This document shows, one piece after another, positions 19,046 to 27,095 of a stretch of 64,000 nt of DNA. Source of the DNA: Promethearchaeota archaeon Loki_b31 (GTDB lineage: Archaea > Asgardarchaeota > Lokiarchaeia > Sigyniarchaeales > SOKP01). The notes under the pieces were generated by a model, which made no database searches, was not told where the DNA came from, and saw only the letters and a list, made by a program, of their open reading frames with translations. Both the position numbers and the translations under genes were made by a program. The stretch spans positions 62,001 to 126,000 of the forward strand of contig NJBI01000002.1 in the NCBI GenBank assembly GCA_005222975.1, written 5' to 3'. Position 1 is the first letter of the stretch. Each line of letters opens with the position of its first letter.

Positions 19046-19816
19046 TTATCTCCCCCATAACCTCATAAATATTGGTGTATTTCCTTTAATCTCTTGAAAG
19101 TCAACTTGACCGCGAGTTTTTAAAGTTAGTACATGCTCTAAAATTATACTCGGATCAATCTTTAACTCAACCGCTAAATCTTTTACAGAATTCGAATCTT
19201 TTTCTAAAGCAAGTAAAACTCGGTGCCGCTCAAATTCATCTGTTATCGCTTTATCCATTAAAATGTTAAAGCTCTGCTCAATGATTTGTTCCCCATAGAC
19301 ATTTTCACTTTCAAGTAGGGTTTTCTCTCTTCCTACTAATGCTCGCATCCTATTACTACCCGCGGCCAATTTTATTGCTTTAAGTTTATCGAGTATATCT
19401 TCGTCGGGATTCTCCCCACTTAGGGGTGAAGGACCTAATTCTTTAATGTGCTTAATGAATTCGGTTACAACTTCACCAAATCTAGTACCTTCCGAAGCAG
19501 AAACCCAATCTAATCTCACTCTTTTATCAAAGTTAATAAATTTAAGAAATTGTTGGGTCATATCAAATTTGGTTATTGCTTCGTAATTTCCTTCAAGATA
19601 ATGGCAATCTCCGGGATGACATCCCATTACAAATACTCCATCGATTCCTAATTCAAAAGCGTGAAAAATAAATTTAGGGTCAACTCGACCGCTACACATG
19701 ACTCTAATTACTCGCATATTCGTAGGGTATTGAATTCTGCTAACACCTGCTAAATCGGCACCAGCATAGGAGCACCAATTACATAAAAAACCTAAAATTT
19801 TTGGTTCAAAACTCAT
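19046..19816 (-). CDS. MvhD-type protein with C-terminal winged-helix extension
   Basis: Residues 1-140 are an MvhD domain almost identical in plan to the one at 15561-16022 (FLCNWCSYAGADLAGVSR, VMCSGR, MGCHPGDCHY). Residues about 185-256 add a helical domain with winged-helix character (VKDLAVELKIDPSIILEHV, then GNTPIFMRLW). Similar extensions occur in bacterial FlxD/MvhD proteins. The start follows GGAGGTT and lies 5 bases after the HdrA second-half gene. It is most likely the electron-delivery partner of the split HdrA. The extension may mediate protein contacts rather than DNA binding, which is an inference. Confidence 0.88.
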   Translation of the reverse strand: MSFEPKILGFLCNWCSYAGADLAGVSRIQYPTNMRVIRVMCSGRVDPKFIFHAFELGIDGVFVMGCHPGDCHYLEGNYEAITKFDMTQQFLKFINFDKRVRLDWVSASEGTRFGEVVTEFIKHIKELGPSPLSGENPDEDILDKLKAIKLAAGSNRMRALVGREKTLLESENVYGEQIIEQSFNILMDKAITDEFERHRVLLALEKDSNSVKDLAVELKIDPSIILEHVLTLKTRGQVDFQEIKGNTPIFMRLWGR

Positions 19817-19821
19817 CTTTA

Positions 19822-21510
19822 TTAACCTCCAAAAGCTTCAATTTCAGAAAAAATTTGATCATCTGTAAAATGTCTTATCACAATTGCTTGACTCGTACAT
19901 GTTGCACCACACACTCCGCATCCTTTACATAATGCTTCTATAATTTCAATCTCATCCTTTTCATTTTTGATAATTGCATTAAAAGGACAGACTTTGATAC
20001 ATATTTCGCAACCAGTACACAGACTTTTATTATATTCGGGTAAACTTGATGTTGCTCCTTCTACTTCGAGCGATTCATGAGACAAAACTCTGCTTGCCCT
20101 TGCCGCAGCAGCATATCCTTGAGTAATAGCTTCTGTTATATCTACGGGCCATTTAGCTGAACCACCAATATAGATTCCATCTGTGGCAAAGTCGTTAGGA
20201 CGTAGTTTTACGTGTGCCTCCAAAAAGAATTTGTTAGTTTCTAAAGGGACCTTTAACATTTGAGCAAGTTCTTTGTTATCGTTATTCGCAACTAACGGCG
20301 TTGATAACACAAGTAAATCATATGGAAGGATCAGTTCTTCCCCCATATATTCGTTAAATACTTTTACATGGTCTTCTTCTACAGTTGGTACTTTATCAAG
20401 ACTATATTTAATAAAGAGCACGCCTTGTTCCCGTGCATCTCTATAGTATTTCTCGTAATCTGTTCCAGGAGTATATAAATCTCTAAATAAGATCGTAATA
20501 TTTGCTTCAGGATTTTTTTCTTTAATAATTAAAGCATTTTTTAAAGCCGTCATGCAACAAACGCTTGAACAGTATGGGCGTTCGTCAATTCGAGAACCTA
20601 CGCACTGTATCATTACAAAATTATTTGCTTTTACATCGTTATTTATAAATTTATGCTCTAATTCAAATTGCGTGATTCTTGTTTTACCGTCGTACCCATA
20701 TAAATTGTTAGGCGTAAAAAGTGAAGAACCTACAGCAACTATTATAGCACCTACGGACAATTCAATATTTTTTCCATTTTGTTCTACTTCTACCTCGAAA
20801 TTACCTACAAATCCATCAATATTTTTAACTATGGTTGATGTTAAAACTTGCAAATTTTGAGCATTTTGAATGTTATTTTTAATTTTATCTAAAAAATCTG
20901 AAGCGTCTAATTGATGAGGAAAGAGTTTATGTAGCGAATTTAACCTTCCTCCTAATTTATCTTCCTTCTCAATTAAGTAGGTTTGAAATCCTTGTCTGCT
21001 TAAATTCAGAGCCGCACTCATACCAGCGACACCTCCACCAATTACTAAAGCGGACGGGTTAACACTTACCATGATTATATCGAGTGCTTCAAGCTTTACA
21101 GCTTTAGCAGTTCCCATCCTAATTAAATCTTGAGCTTTCTTATAAGCTTCCTCGGGCTGCTTTTGATGTACCCAAGTACATTGATCACGAATATTAACAA
21201 AGTTAAAGAGATATTTGTTTAAACCCGCTTCGGAAACACAATCTCGGAATAAGGGTTCGTGAGTTCTTGGCGTACAAGATGCTACAACAACGCGATTTAA
21301 ATTGCGTTCTTCGATTGCCGCCTTAATACTCGCTAAACCGTTTTCTGAACAAGTATATAGGTTATCCTCTGCATAGGTAACATTTGGAAGACTTTTTGCT
21401 TCTTCAGCTAAAGTCTTACAGTCTATCAAACCACCTATATTTGAACCACAATGACATACAAATACTCCCACCCTTACATCTTCAATATCTTTCTTTTCTT
21501 CTTCTGACAT
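19822..21510 (-). CDS. hdrA: HdrA C-terminal half as a separate protein
   Basis: The 562-residue product aligns with residues about 445-1004 of the fused HdrA. It opens with VRVGVFVCHCGSNIGG (about 11-26) and VASCTPRTHEPLF (about 75). It has an FAD motif VIGGGVAGMSAALNLS (about 155), CVGSRIDERPYCSSVCC, and two C-terminal ferredoxin clusters CTGCEICIKVCPF and CKGCGVCGATC. It should hold the bifurcating-type flavin and pass electrons to HdrBC. The start is preceded by GAGGAGG. Together with the 440-residue product upstream it equals the length of the fused paralogue (440 + 562 versus 1004). Confidence 0.92.
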   Translation of the reverse strand: MSEEEKKDIEDVRVGVFVCHCGSNIGGLIDCKTLAEEAKSLPNVTYAEDNLYTCSENGLASIKAAIEERNLNRVVVASCTPRTHEPLFRDCVSEAGLNKYLFNFVNIRDQCTWVHQKQPEEAYKKAQDLIRMGTAKAVKLEALDIIMVSVNPSALVIGGGVAGMSAALNLSRQGFQTYLIEKEDKLGGRLNSLHKLFPHQLDASDFLDKIKNNIQNAQNLQVLTSTIVKNIDGFVGNFEVEVEQNGKNIELSVGAIIVAVGSSLFTPNNLYGYDGKTRITQFELEHKFINNDVKANNFVMIQCVGSRIDERPYCSSVCCMTALKNALIIKEKNPEANITILFRDLYTPGTDYEKYYRDAREQGVLFIKYSLDKVPTVEEDHVKVFNEYMGEELILPYDLLVLSTPLVANNDNKELAQMLKVPLETNKFFLEAHVKLRPNDFATDGIYIGGSAKWPVDITEAITQGYAAAARASRVLSHESLEVEGATSSLPEYNKSLCTGCEICIKVCPFNAIIKNEKDEIEIIEALCKGCGVCGATCTSQAIVIRHFTDDQIFSEIEAFGG

Positions 21511-21514
21511 TTTT

Positions 21515-22837
21515 TTAACCTCCTCTAATTACTTCTGCTGCCCTTGCTGCCGCACCGCTCGCCTCAGAAACCGAGCGTGGTATATCCATTGGCTCATGCA
21601 CGCATCCGCATGTGAAGATACCTCCCTTACTGGTTTCTGTTGAGTCAAAAGGAGGAGTTTTAACAAATCTATACTCGTTTAATTCAATACCTAAAACTTC
21701 TGACATTTTCTCAATTCCTTCTGGTGGGATAATACACGTGGCTAAAACTGCTAAGTCTACTTTTAATTCTTTTATCTCTCCATTGTCCAAATCTTCATAC
21801 ACTATAATCGGATTTTCTTTATTATCAACGGTAATTTGAGCAATTTTACTCTTAATATATTTAATACTATAATCATTTTCGCCCCTTTGAATAAAAGATT
21901 GAAAGCCTTTACCCCCTGCTCTCATATCTATATAAAAGACATACGACTCCAATTCATTATTATGCTCGTAAGCTATCATAGCTTCTTTAGTTGTATACAT
22001 ACAACAAATCGACGAGCAATACTGTCTACTTCTATCGTTTCGTGAACCGATACATTGTAAATAAGCTATTTTTTTTGGTTTTTCTCCATCAGATAGTCTT
22101 TTTATGTGCCCATCTTGAGGTCCAGAAGCGCTTAACAATCTTTCGAATTCTAAGGCGGTAACGACATTCCTGTACTTTTGATAACCGTAATTTCTTAAAA
22201 CCTCATTATCAATATCTTCGATCAAATTATACCCCGTAGCAACGATAATAGAACCAACATTATTCAATTTAATTTGTTGATCTTGTTGCTCAAAATCAAT
22301 TGCTTCCTTCTCACAAACTTTCTCACAAATTCTACAAGCGTTCTTTGTAAACCATAAGCAATTATCCTTATCAATCGTCATTATAGCAGGAACTCCTTGC
22401 AAGTAATACATATAAATAGCTCTCCTTTTTCTTAGCTGACGATCGAATTCATCTATTACCCTCATTGGGCATTTTTCAGCGCAAACACCGCAATTTATAC
22501 ACTCATCTTCTTTAACGTAGCGTGCACGTTTTAAAATATCGACCGAAAAATTACCGCTCTCACCCTCCACTTTCTGAACTTCTGAATACGAATAGAGCGT
22601 AATGTTTGGATGTCTATAACATTCTGATAATTTAGGGGCTAATATGCAAATCGAACAATCGTTGGTAGGAAATGTTTTATCTAATTGGGCCATTCTGCCC
22701 CCGATATTTGGAGCTTTTTCTACCATATCTACATGTATTCCCATATCCGCTAAATCTAATGCTGCTTGAATTCCTGCGATCCCACCACCGATAACTAAGA
22801 CACTCTTTGAGTTTTTTTCCAAATTTACTTCACTCAT
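21515..22837 (-). CDS. hdrA: HdrA N-terminal half as a separate protein
   Basis: The 440-residue product aligns with residues 1-440 of the fused HdrA. The FAD motif is VIGGGIAGIQAALDLA (about 15-30), followed by PTNDCSICILAPKL. A ferredoxin cluster CINCGVCAEKCPM and a second site, CRICEKVCEKEA, are present. CIGSRNDRSRQYCSSICC follows at about 265-280, and the end is SEASGAAARAAEVIRGG. In the second ferredoxin site the first cysteine is displaced (DNCLWFTKNACRIC), which differs from CIGCGIC in the fused paralogue. It is the third gene of the operon, 24 bases after hdrB. Confidence 0.9.
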   Translation of the reverse strand: MSEVNLEKNSKSVLVIGGGIAGIQAALDLADMGIHVDMVEKAPNIGGRMAQLDKTFPTNDCSICILAPKLSECYRHPNITLYSYSEVQKVEGESGNFSVDILKRARYVKEDECINCGVCAEKCPMRVIDEFDRQLRKRRAIYMYYLQGVPAIMTIDKDNCLWFTKNACRICEKVCEKEAIDFEQQDQQIKLNNVGSIIVATGYNLIEDIDNEVLRNYGYQKYRNVVTALEFERLLSASGPQDGHIKRLSDGEKPKKIAYLQCIGSRNDRSRQYCSSICCMYTTKEAMIAYEHNNELESYVFYIDMRAGGKGFQSFIQRGENDYSIKYIKSKIAQITVDNKENPIIVYEDLDNGEIKELKVDLAVLATCIIPPEGIEKMSEVLGIELNEYRFVKTPPFDSTETSKGGIFTCGCVHEPMDIPRSVSEASGAAARAAEVIRGG

Positions 22838-22861
22838 TATTAATTTTAATTTTAATAAAGT

Positions 22862-23737
22862 TTAAACATTAAACCCTATACTTTCGAATAATTCCTTTGG
22901 TTTAATTCGATGAAAGTTAAATCCTAATTCTTCCGGTTTAAACCCAAATGATAAAGCCATCAACTCAGACAAATAAAAAACAGGTATGTTGTATTCAGTA
23001 TTATTTCTCTTGTTAAGTTCTCTCTGATTAAACTCAAATTGTTGATAACAAGCAGGACATACTACAACAACACAGTTAGCGCCAGCTTCATTAATTGCTT
23101 TCAATTTGTTGTCTATCATTTGCAGAGATAAATCCCTATCCGACTTATCAAGAGGATTTCCACAACACTCCATTTTTAGCTCATATTCTATGGATTCCGC
23201 TCCCAATGTCTTAACGATTTCATCTAAAGTTACTGGTTCAAATGGGTCGTCCCATTTAATAAACTCTGAAGGCCTTAAATAGTGACAACCGTAATGAATG
23301 GCGACCTTAAAACCTTCCAAGGGTTTTTCTATGTTTTCTTTAACTTTTTCTAGATTTTCATAAAGAACTTGAGCAAAATGTTTTACTTCTGTTTTGCCCT
23401 CATATGTCTTTCCAATCCTTTTTAAGTATTTGTTAACTTTTTGCTTAGCGTCTCTATCCTTATTTATAAAATAATTTACGCCTTTTAATGTTTCAACGCA
23501 TCCTGAGCAAAAAGATATGACTCCTCCATTGTTATTGCACAAACTTAAATTCCTTGCACCCAAAGCTAACCATGTTTCGTGGTCAATTAGTTCAATTCCA
23601 GTAGGATCAGGACAACAACTAAATCCGTCAACATCTCGTAATTCAATACCAAGTTTTTCAAAAACTTTTCTTGAAGATACCTCTAAATAAGGTAATCTTG
23701 CCGGAATAACGCAACCCAAAAATAAATCGTACGCCAT
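22862..23737 (-). CDS. hdrB: heterodisulfide reductase subunit B
   Basis: HdrB carries the catalytic non-cubane 4Fe-4S clusters that reduce a disulfide. The 291-residue product has two CCG-domain repeats. The first is FSCCPDPTG (about 40) with SFCSGC (about 75). The second is HYGCHYLRP (about 148), MECCGNPLDKSD (about 190) and VVCPACYQQF (about 222). This is the full ligand set. In methanogens the substrate is CoM-S-S-CoB; in other lineages it is a different or unknown disulfide. The gene starts 1 base after hdrC ends, so both are co-translated. Confidence 0.93.
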   Translation of the reverse strand: MAYDLFLGCVIPARLPYLEVSSRKVFEKLGIELRDVDGFSCCPDPTGIELIDHETWLALGARNLSLCNNNGGVISFCSGCVETLKGVNYFINKDRDAKQKVNKYLKRIGKTYEGKTEVKHFAQVLYENLEKVKENIEKPLEGFKVAIHYGCHYLRPSEFIKWDDPFEPVTLDEIVKTLGAESIEYELKMECCGNPLDKSDRDLSLQMIDNKLKAINEAGANCVVVVCPACYQQFEFNQRELNKRNNTEYNIPVFYLSELMALSFGFKPEELGFNFHRIKPKELFESIGFNV

Positions 23738-23738
23738 T

Positions 23739-24236
23739 TTATTCGCGCCCCCTCAAGATATTTTTTTCAAAATTAGTCTCTCTCATTAGAGTTTTAATCT
23801 CTTCCGCTGACGCGATTTTGATCTCTGGAAGACCTAATTTTTTACGCCTAGCAACGATCGAATTTGAATAAGGAATGGCAACTCCAGTATCAAATACCGC
23901 TTTACCCTGGGAGTAAAACGCTTCGGGATATTTCTGCTCTTCAAAACACAAGTTTTTTATTAAAGTAAATATCTCCGTTAATTCTACCTTTTGAGGGCAC
24001 AACTCAACGCATTTTTGACAAGTCGAACACAACCAGGGGTTAGGATCTTGACTCTCAACTAATTTATCCTTTAATCCTAATATTGCCTCTTCAATTATTT
24101 TTCTAGGATTATACTTCCCATTTGTAAGTAAAGCTACAGGACACCCACCAGAACACGTTGAACATTGATAACAATAACTTAATGAAGCGTTATGCTTGAG
24201 TACTTCGTTTCTAAAATTATAATTTACGACACTCAT
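23739..24236 (-). CDS. hdrC: heterodisulfide reductase subunit C
   Basis: The 165-residue protein is a soluble HdrC with two classic 4Fe-4S motifs, CYQCSTCSGGCPV (about 22-34) and CSTCQKCVELCPQ (about 71-83). It links HdrA to HdrB. No membrane HdrE-like partner is present, so this is the cytoplasmic HdrABC type. It is the first gene of the 12.8-kb Flx-Hdr operon. An AGAGG sequence lies about 8 bases before the ATG, and a 184-base spacer separates it from the cysteine-rich mini-proteins on the same strand. Confidence 0.93.
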   Translation of the reverse strand: MSVVNYNFRNEVLKHNASLSYCYQCSTCSGGCPVALLTNGKYNPRKIIEEAILGLKDKLVESQDPNPWLCSTCQKCVELCPQKVELTEIFTLIKNLCFEEQKYPEAFYSQGKAVFDTGVAIPYSNSIVARRKKLGLPEIKIASAEEIKTLMRETNFEKNILRGRE

Positions 24237-24420
24237 GTCAAAACCTCTTTTTCTAACCTTTTGTGATTTTTAATGGTATAACTAATTTAAATTTTACAAA
24301 AAGGAAATATAAGTTCAATTAATTTATTACATTTCAGCACAATTAGATAAATTATAATGGAAAATCGACATTTCCATTCTAACTTGTTTAGATAACTATT
24401 GAATTTGATTCTATTTTTAA
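24237..24420 (-). promoter_or_regulatory. likely promoter region of the Flx-Hdr operon
   Basis: This non-coding gap lies between the cysteine-rich genes and hdrC. On the minus strand it contains AT-rich TATA-like candidates, such as TTTAAATTAG and AACTTATATTTCC, 45-80 bases before the hdrC start. The Shine-Dalgarno-like AGAGG is near 24245. It could hold the operon's own promoter, or the operon may be read through from the cysteine-rich genes. I see no strong terminator between them. Confidence 0.35.
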
Positions 24421-24699
24421 TTACTCGAGATGCTTTTGAAGATCTATGTAAATTGGTATCTCTTCGCCCTTCTTCTTAATTACAACTCTTAAAAGCCCAT
24501 CCTCTATAGATGTTTCAATTGGTCTTAACTCTTCTTCGGACGCTTTTGGAGCGATATCCCCTTCAGGACGCTTCGTTTTAGTCTTTAAACAAGTGTGTTG
24601 CTCGTTATAGAGAAGACAGTGTGAACAACAAAAGCCTTCCGGCATATATCCCACTATTGAACACTTATCGTAATTGTCGCAATTACAGTTGTTACACAT
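24421..24699 (-). CDS. 8-cysteine mini-protein A
   Basis: The 92-residue product begins with a cysteine-rich domain that its two upstream neighbours share: MCNNCNCDNYDKCSIVGY, then PEGFCCSHCLLY and a last cysteine near residue 37. The motif is MCNxCxC, CSIVGYxP, FCCxxC, Y and C, with eight cysteines in about 37 residues. A charged tail (about 40-92) follows and ends VIKKKGEEIPIYIDLQKHL. The cysteine pairs suggest metal or iron-sulfur binding or thiol redox chemistry. No known family is recognised. Its position directly upstream of hdrCB suggests a link to the Hdr complex. Confidence 0.8.
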   Translation of the reverse strand: MCNNCNCDNYDKCSIVGYMPEGFCCSHCLLYNEQHTCLKTKTKRPEGDIAPKASEEELRPIETSIEDGLLRVVIKKKGEEIPIYIDLQKHLE

Positions 24700-24711
24700 A
24701 AGCGTTTACCT

Positions 24712-24942
24712 CTATTTGCCTATGATAGTGGTTATCTTTTCCTTTTTTGCTTCTTCCTGAGTTTCAACTCGAATATGTTGAGAATTTGAGTCAAAAACCT
24801 TTGCTTTCATTCTAATATAATTTTCGCACGAATGTCTATTTTCGTACCCTACACAAATTTCGCAACAAAACGCAATCGGTTGGTACCCAACAATCGAACA
24901 TCGATCGTAAGCATCTTGACTACAATTACAGCTATTACACAT
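24712..24942 (-). CDS. 8-cysteine mini-protein B
   Basis: The 76-residue paralogue of the neighbouring genes has MCNSCNCSQDAYDRCSIVGY with one extra residue before the tyrosine, then IAFCCEICVGY and a final cysteine at about residue 38. All eight cysteines are conserved, while the tail (about 40-76) is unrelated in sequence and highly charged. The gene ends 12 bases before mini-protein A begins, so the two are probably co-transcribed. The function is unknown. Conservation of the core with divergence of the tail suggests that the core does the chemistry and the tail sets partner specificity. Confidence 0.8.
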   Translation of the reverse strand: MCNSCNCSQDAYDRCSIVGYQPIAFCCEICVGYENRHSCENYIRMKAKVFDSNSQHIRVETQEEAKKEKITTIIGK

Positions 24943-24962
24943 ATTTAATTCCCTCTCGATTT

Positions 24963-25139
24963 TTAGTGAATAATTATCTGTGTTGGCAGGTTATTCCTGC
25001 TAAACTCAACTTCTCTTAGTGTCTGAAAGCATTTTTCCCGGTCTTCGTAAAAAACACATTTAGGACAACAAAAACCTAATGGAAAATACCCGACAATGGA
25101 ACATTTCTCGTAGTTTTCGCAATCGCAGTTATTACACAT
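24963..25139 (-). CDS. 8-cysteine mini-protein C (58 residues)
   Basis: The ATG is at 25137-25139 and the stop at 24963-24965. The product begins MCNNCDCENYEKCSIVGY, continues PLGFCCPKCVFYED, and has the eighth cysteine at residue 37, then a short tail ending in PTQIIIH. It aligns with mini-proteins A and B over the whole cysteine domain, which confirms that this short frame is real. It is the first gene of the three-gene array, 20 bases before mini-protein B. The function is unknown. Its promoter must lie in the 668-base spacer that also serves the divergent Lrp gene. Confidence 0.8.
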   Translation of the reverse strand: MCNNCDCENYEKCSIVGYFPLGFCCPKCVFYEDREKCFQTLREVEFSRNNLPTQIIIH

Positions 25140-25295
25140 TTTTATTCACTTTTATTATTTTTTTATTGTGAATTAATTCCCACAATTTTTTTTACTATGA
25201 TCATAATTAGATAAATTAGTATTTAAATGTGACTTTTTCCAACTTTTCGACTAGACTTTTTATCGATAATTATGATTTTGTTTGTTTAGAGCAAT

Positions 25296-25311
25296 GATTC
25301 TGATCAGAATC
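25296..25311. promoter_or_regulatory. 16-bp perfect palindrome
   Basis: GATTCTGATCAGAATC is its own reverse complement over 16 bases. It lies about 160 bases upstream of the first cysteine-rich gene and about 500 bases upstream of the Lrp gene. The TGATCA core matches the other three sites in this spacer. The size and symmetry fit a binding site for a dimeric helix-turn-helix protein. Confidence 0.5.
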
Positions 25312-25728
25312 TACGCATCCAATAACGAACCAATTTTAACTGATCCAAATCACTAATTAATATAGAATATTATTATTCAAAGGTTCAAAATGTAAAAAAA
25401 GTTCAAAAAAAGCCAAACATATGATGCTTTTCGAAAAATAATCGCTATAAAATGGTAAAAATCATGAATTCCCTTGGACACGAGTGTAACCAATGAACCT
25501 AATAATGTTGAATATAACGAGTAGAAAGCGTGTTTTGATAGTTTTTAAAAATTAAAATAATTTAAACCTAAAAAAATAACATGTTCGAGTTTAGGAAGAT
25601 ATTATTTTTATCACATCAATGATCGATAAAGGCAAGGAATTCAAGTGATTTATGTAAGGATTCAACATTTTATGAACTTATTTAAGATAAGGTTTCAGAA
25701 AAAATTTCGAAAAACGATAAAAATTAAT

Positions 25729-25752
25729 AATTGATCATTGATAATTGATCAT
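25729..25752. promoter_or_regulatory. tandem AATTGATCAT repeat, candidate Lrp operator
   Basis: AATTGATCAT occurs at 25729-25738 and again at 25743-25752, a 14-base period, ending 55 bases before the Lrp start. Each copy contains the palindrome TGATCA. Lrp/AsnC proteins often repress their own genes from repeated, spaced half-symmetric sites, so an autoregulatory role is plausible. This is inferred from position and pattern only. Confidence 0.45.
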
Positions 25753-25807
25753 AAGAACATTATAATTTTGTAAAGATATTAATAATAATACAAGTGAGTT
25801 AATTGAA

Positions 25808-26227
25808 ATGGATGTTATAGACATTAAGATTTTAGAAGAATTAAAAATGGATAGTAGAATGTCGTTTAATGAAATCAGTAAACGTATTATGAAAACAGAA
25901 GCAACCGTTAGAAGAAGAGTGAAAAAATTGAGAGAAGATGGAATTATCAAGCGGTTTACAATAGATTATGTAATTGATACAAAACCTAAAACTTCCGCAA
26001 CTATAAAAATAGAGCCTGATTTCAAAGATATTAAGCGAATTTTGAATGAATTAAAAGAAATTGAGGAAATAACGGCTATTTGGAGGTTATCTGGAGATTG
26101 TGGACTTCTTATGAAAGTAGATATTGCCTCTATCGAGAAGTTTAATCCCCTTATAGAAGACAAGATCTCTCAGGTTTCAGGAATAAAAATAGTAGAAACC
26201 TGTTTTATAACTGATATTATCAAATAA
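25808..26227 (+). CDS. Lrp/AsnC-family transcriptional regulator
   Basis: The 139-residue product has the two-domain Lrp fold. Residues 1-55 form the helix-turn-helix (DVIDIKILEELKMDSRMSF, then EATVRRRVKKLREDGIIKRF). Residues about 62-139 form the RAM/effector domain (TSATIKIEP, ITAIWRLSGDCGLLMKVDI, then VETCFITDIIK). Such proteins form dimers or octamers and sense amino acids or related metabolites. It is divergent from the cysteine-rich/Flx-Hdr genes across a spacer with repeated TGATCA sites. Control of both directions is therefore a reasonable inference. The effector is unknown. Confidence 0.92.
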   Translation: MDVIDIKILEELKMDSRMSFNEISKRIMKTEATVRRRVKKLREDGIIKRFTIDYVIDTKPKTSATIKIEPDFKDIKRILNELKEIEEITAIWRLSGDCGLLMKVDIASIEKFNPLIEDKISQVSGIKIVETCFITDIIK

Positions 26228-26455
26228 CAAAAAAATTCTTTTTACTAATTACTAATCTTTTTTTAATCTAAATCTAAACGAAAAATTAACTTAGTTTTTA
26301 CCTGAAAAATGGGGAAAAAGGCAAAAAGATATTAAAGTTCTAAAACATTAAGCCTAAAAAAATTAATAATTTTCCACAGTCACTTTTTTTTAATTATTTT
26401 GGGACGATATAACGAACATAAGAAAATAATATTTTCCTTTAAAAATTATTAAAAG

Positions 26456-26641
26456 ATGATAAATATAATGATTAACGAGGTAATTATTAACCCAAAAAGT
26501 TGCATTTTGTCGTGCCCATTTTCACACGCGTGCAACCTTCCCAAAGTTGAAAGTTTATGCAATTTTCCAGATTATAAACTTTGCCATGATTACGATTCCA
26601 AACTAAAAAGATTAAAAGCCTCAACCAAAATCTTGCACTAA
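26456..26641 (+). CDS. small cysteine-containing protein
   Basis: The 61-residue frame contains five cysteines in CILSCPFSHACNLP and SLCNFPDYKLC, followed by a basic tail (DSKLKRLKASTKIL). An internal ATG at 26468 is an alternative start. I do not recognise the family, and the cysteine spacing differs from the three mini-proteins upstream of hdrC. The composition looks more protein-like than random AT-rich frames nearby, and it lies near other small cysteine-rich genes. The call is moderate because the length is short and no homologue is recognised. Confidence 0.5.
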   Translation: MINIMINEVIINPKSCILSCPFSHACNLPKVESLCNFPDYKLCHDYDSKLKRLKASTKILH

Positions 26642-26804
26642 TTAAAATCTAAACCCCTGAAACTGAGAATTTTATAATGTTTTTTAAAAATCAGGTAAAT
26701 TCAAGGCTTAGTTTAAGCATAAATGGTCTAAATTAATATATATCTACTTTTAAAACTAACGAAATGCAAATACTAAGTAGTTAAAACCTAAGAAAAGAAA
26801 AATA

Positions 26805-27095
26805 TTATAACTCTTTCTCTATTAAAATCTCGTTCAAAACGATATCGAGCTCAATGTCGGAGTCTCTTATCTTTTTAACGACTTTCCTTAAACCATAATC
26901 GTTTAACATTAGTTCAATAATGTTTTTATATAACCCGACTATGTTTTCCTTGCCCGCTTCGTAAAAAATTTGATCATCTTTATCAGCAAGGCCAATGCTT
27001 AGGATATCGTATAATCCCTTAATGGACTCCTTAATATCGTGGAAATTCTTCTCGGCTTTTTCTACACTACCATTCGTAAAATTTGTTTGAGGCAT
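26805..27095 (-). CDS. small helical hypothetical protein
   Basis: From the ATG at 27093-27095 the product is 96 residues (MPQTNFTNGSVEKAEKNF...). A longer frame up to 27182 adds 29 hydrophobic, unconvincing residues. The protein is mostly amphipathic helices (about 12-30 EKNFHDIKESIKGLYDIL; about 50-70 ENIVGLYKNIIELMLNDY; about 72-96 KVVKKIRDSDIELD). No membrane segments or cysteines are present. The family is not recognised. The upstream 488 bases carry no convincing gene, so it is probably transcribed alone. Confidence 0.55.
   Translation of the reverse strand: MPQTNFTNGSVEKAEKNFHDIKESIKGLYDILSIGLADKDDQIFYEAGKENIVGLYKNIIELMLNDYGLRKVVKKIRDSDIELDIVLNEILIEKEL

Larger units (their letters stand above)
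25140..25807. promoter_or_regulatory. large divergent regulatory spacer with TGATCA motifs
   Basis: No coding-like frame is seen in these 668 bases between the cysteine-rich array (minus) and the Lrp gene (plus). The hexamer TGATCA occurs four times: within ATGATCAT at 25197-25204, in the palindrome at 25296-25311, and twice in the direct repeat at 25729-25752. Three TTCAAA copies lie around 25378-25410. This density of symmetric motifs fits an operator region for a dimeric regulator, most simply the adjacent Lrp protein. Confidence 0.45.

Noticed and set aside
15561-24236. Selenocysteine (in-frame TGA) in MvhD/HdrA genes, as in some archaea
   Set aside because: All the usual selenocysteine positions are cysteine codons, and the frames run without internal TGA.
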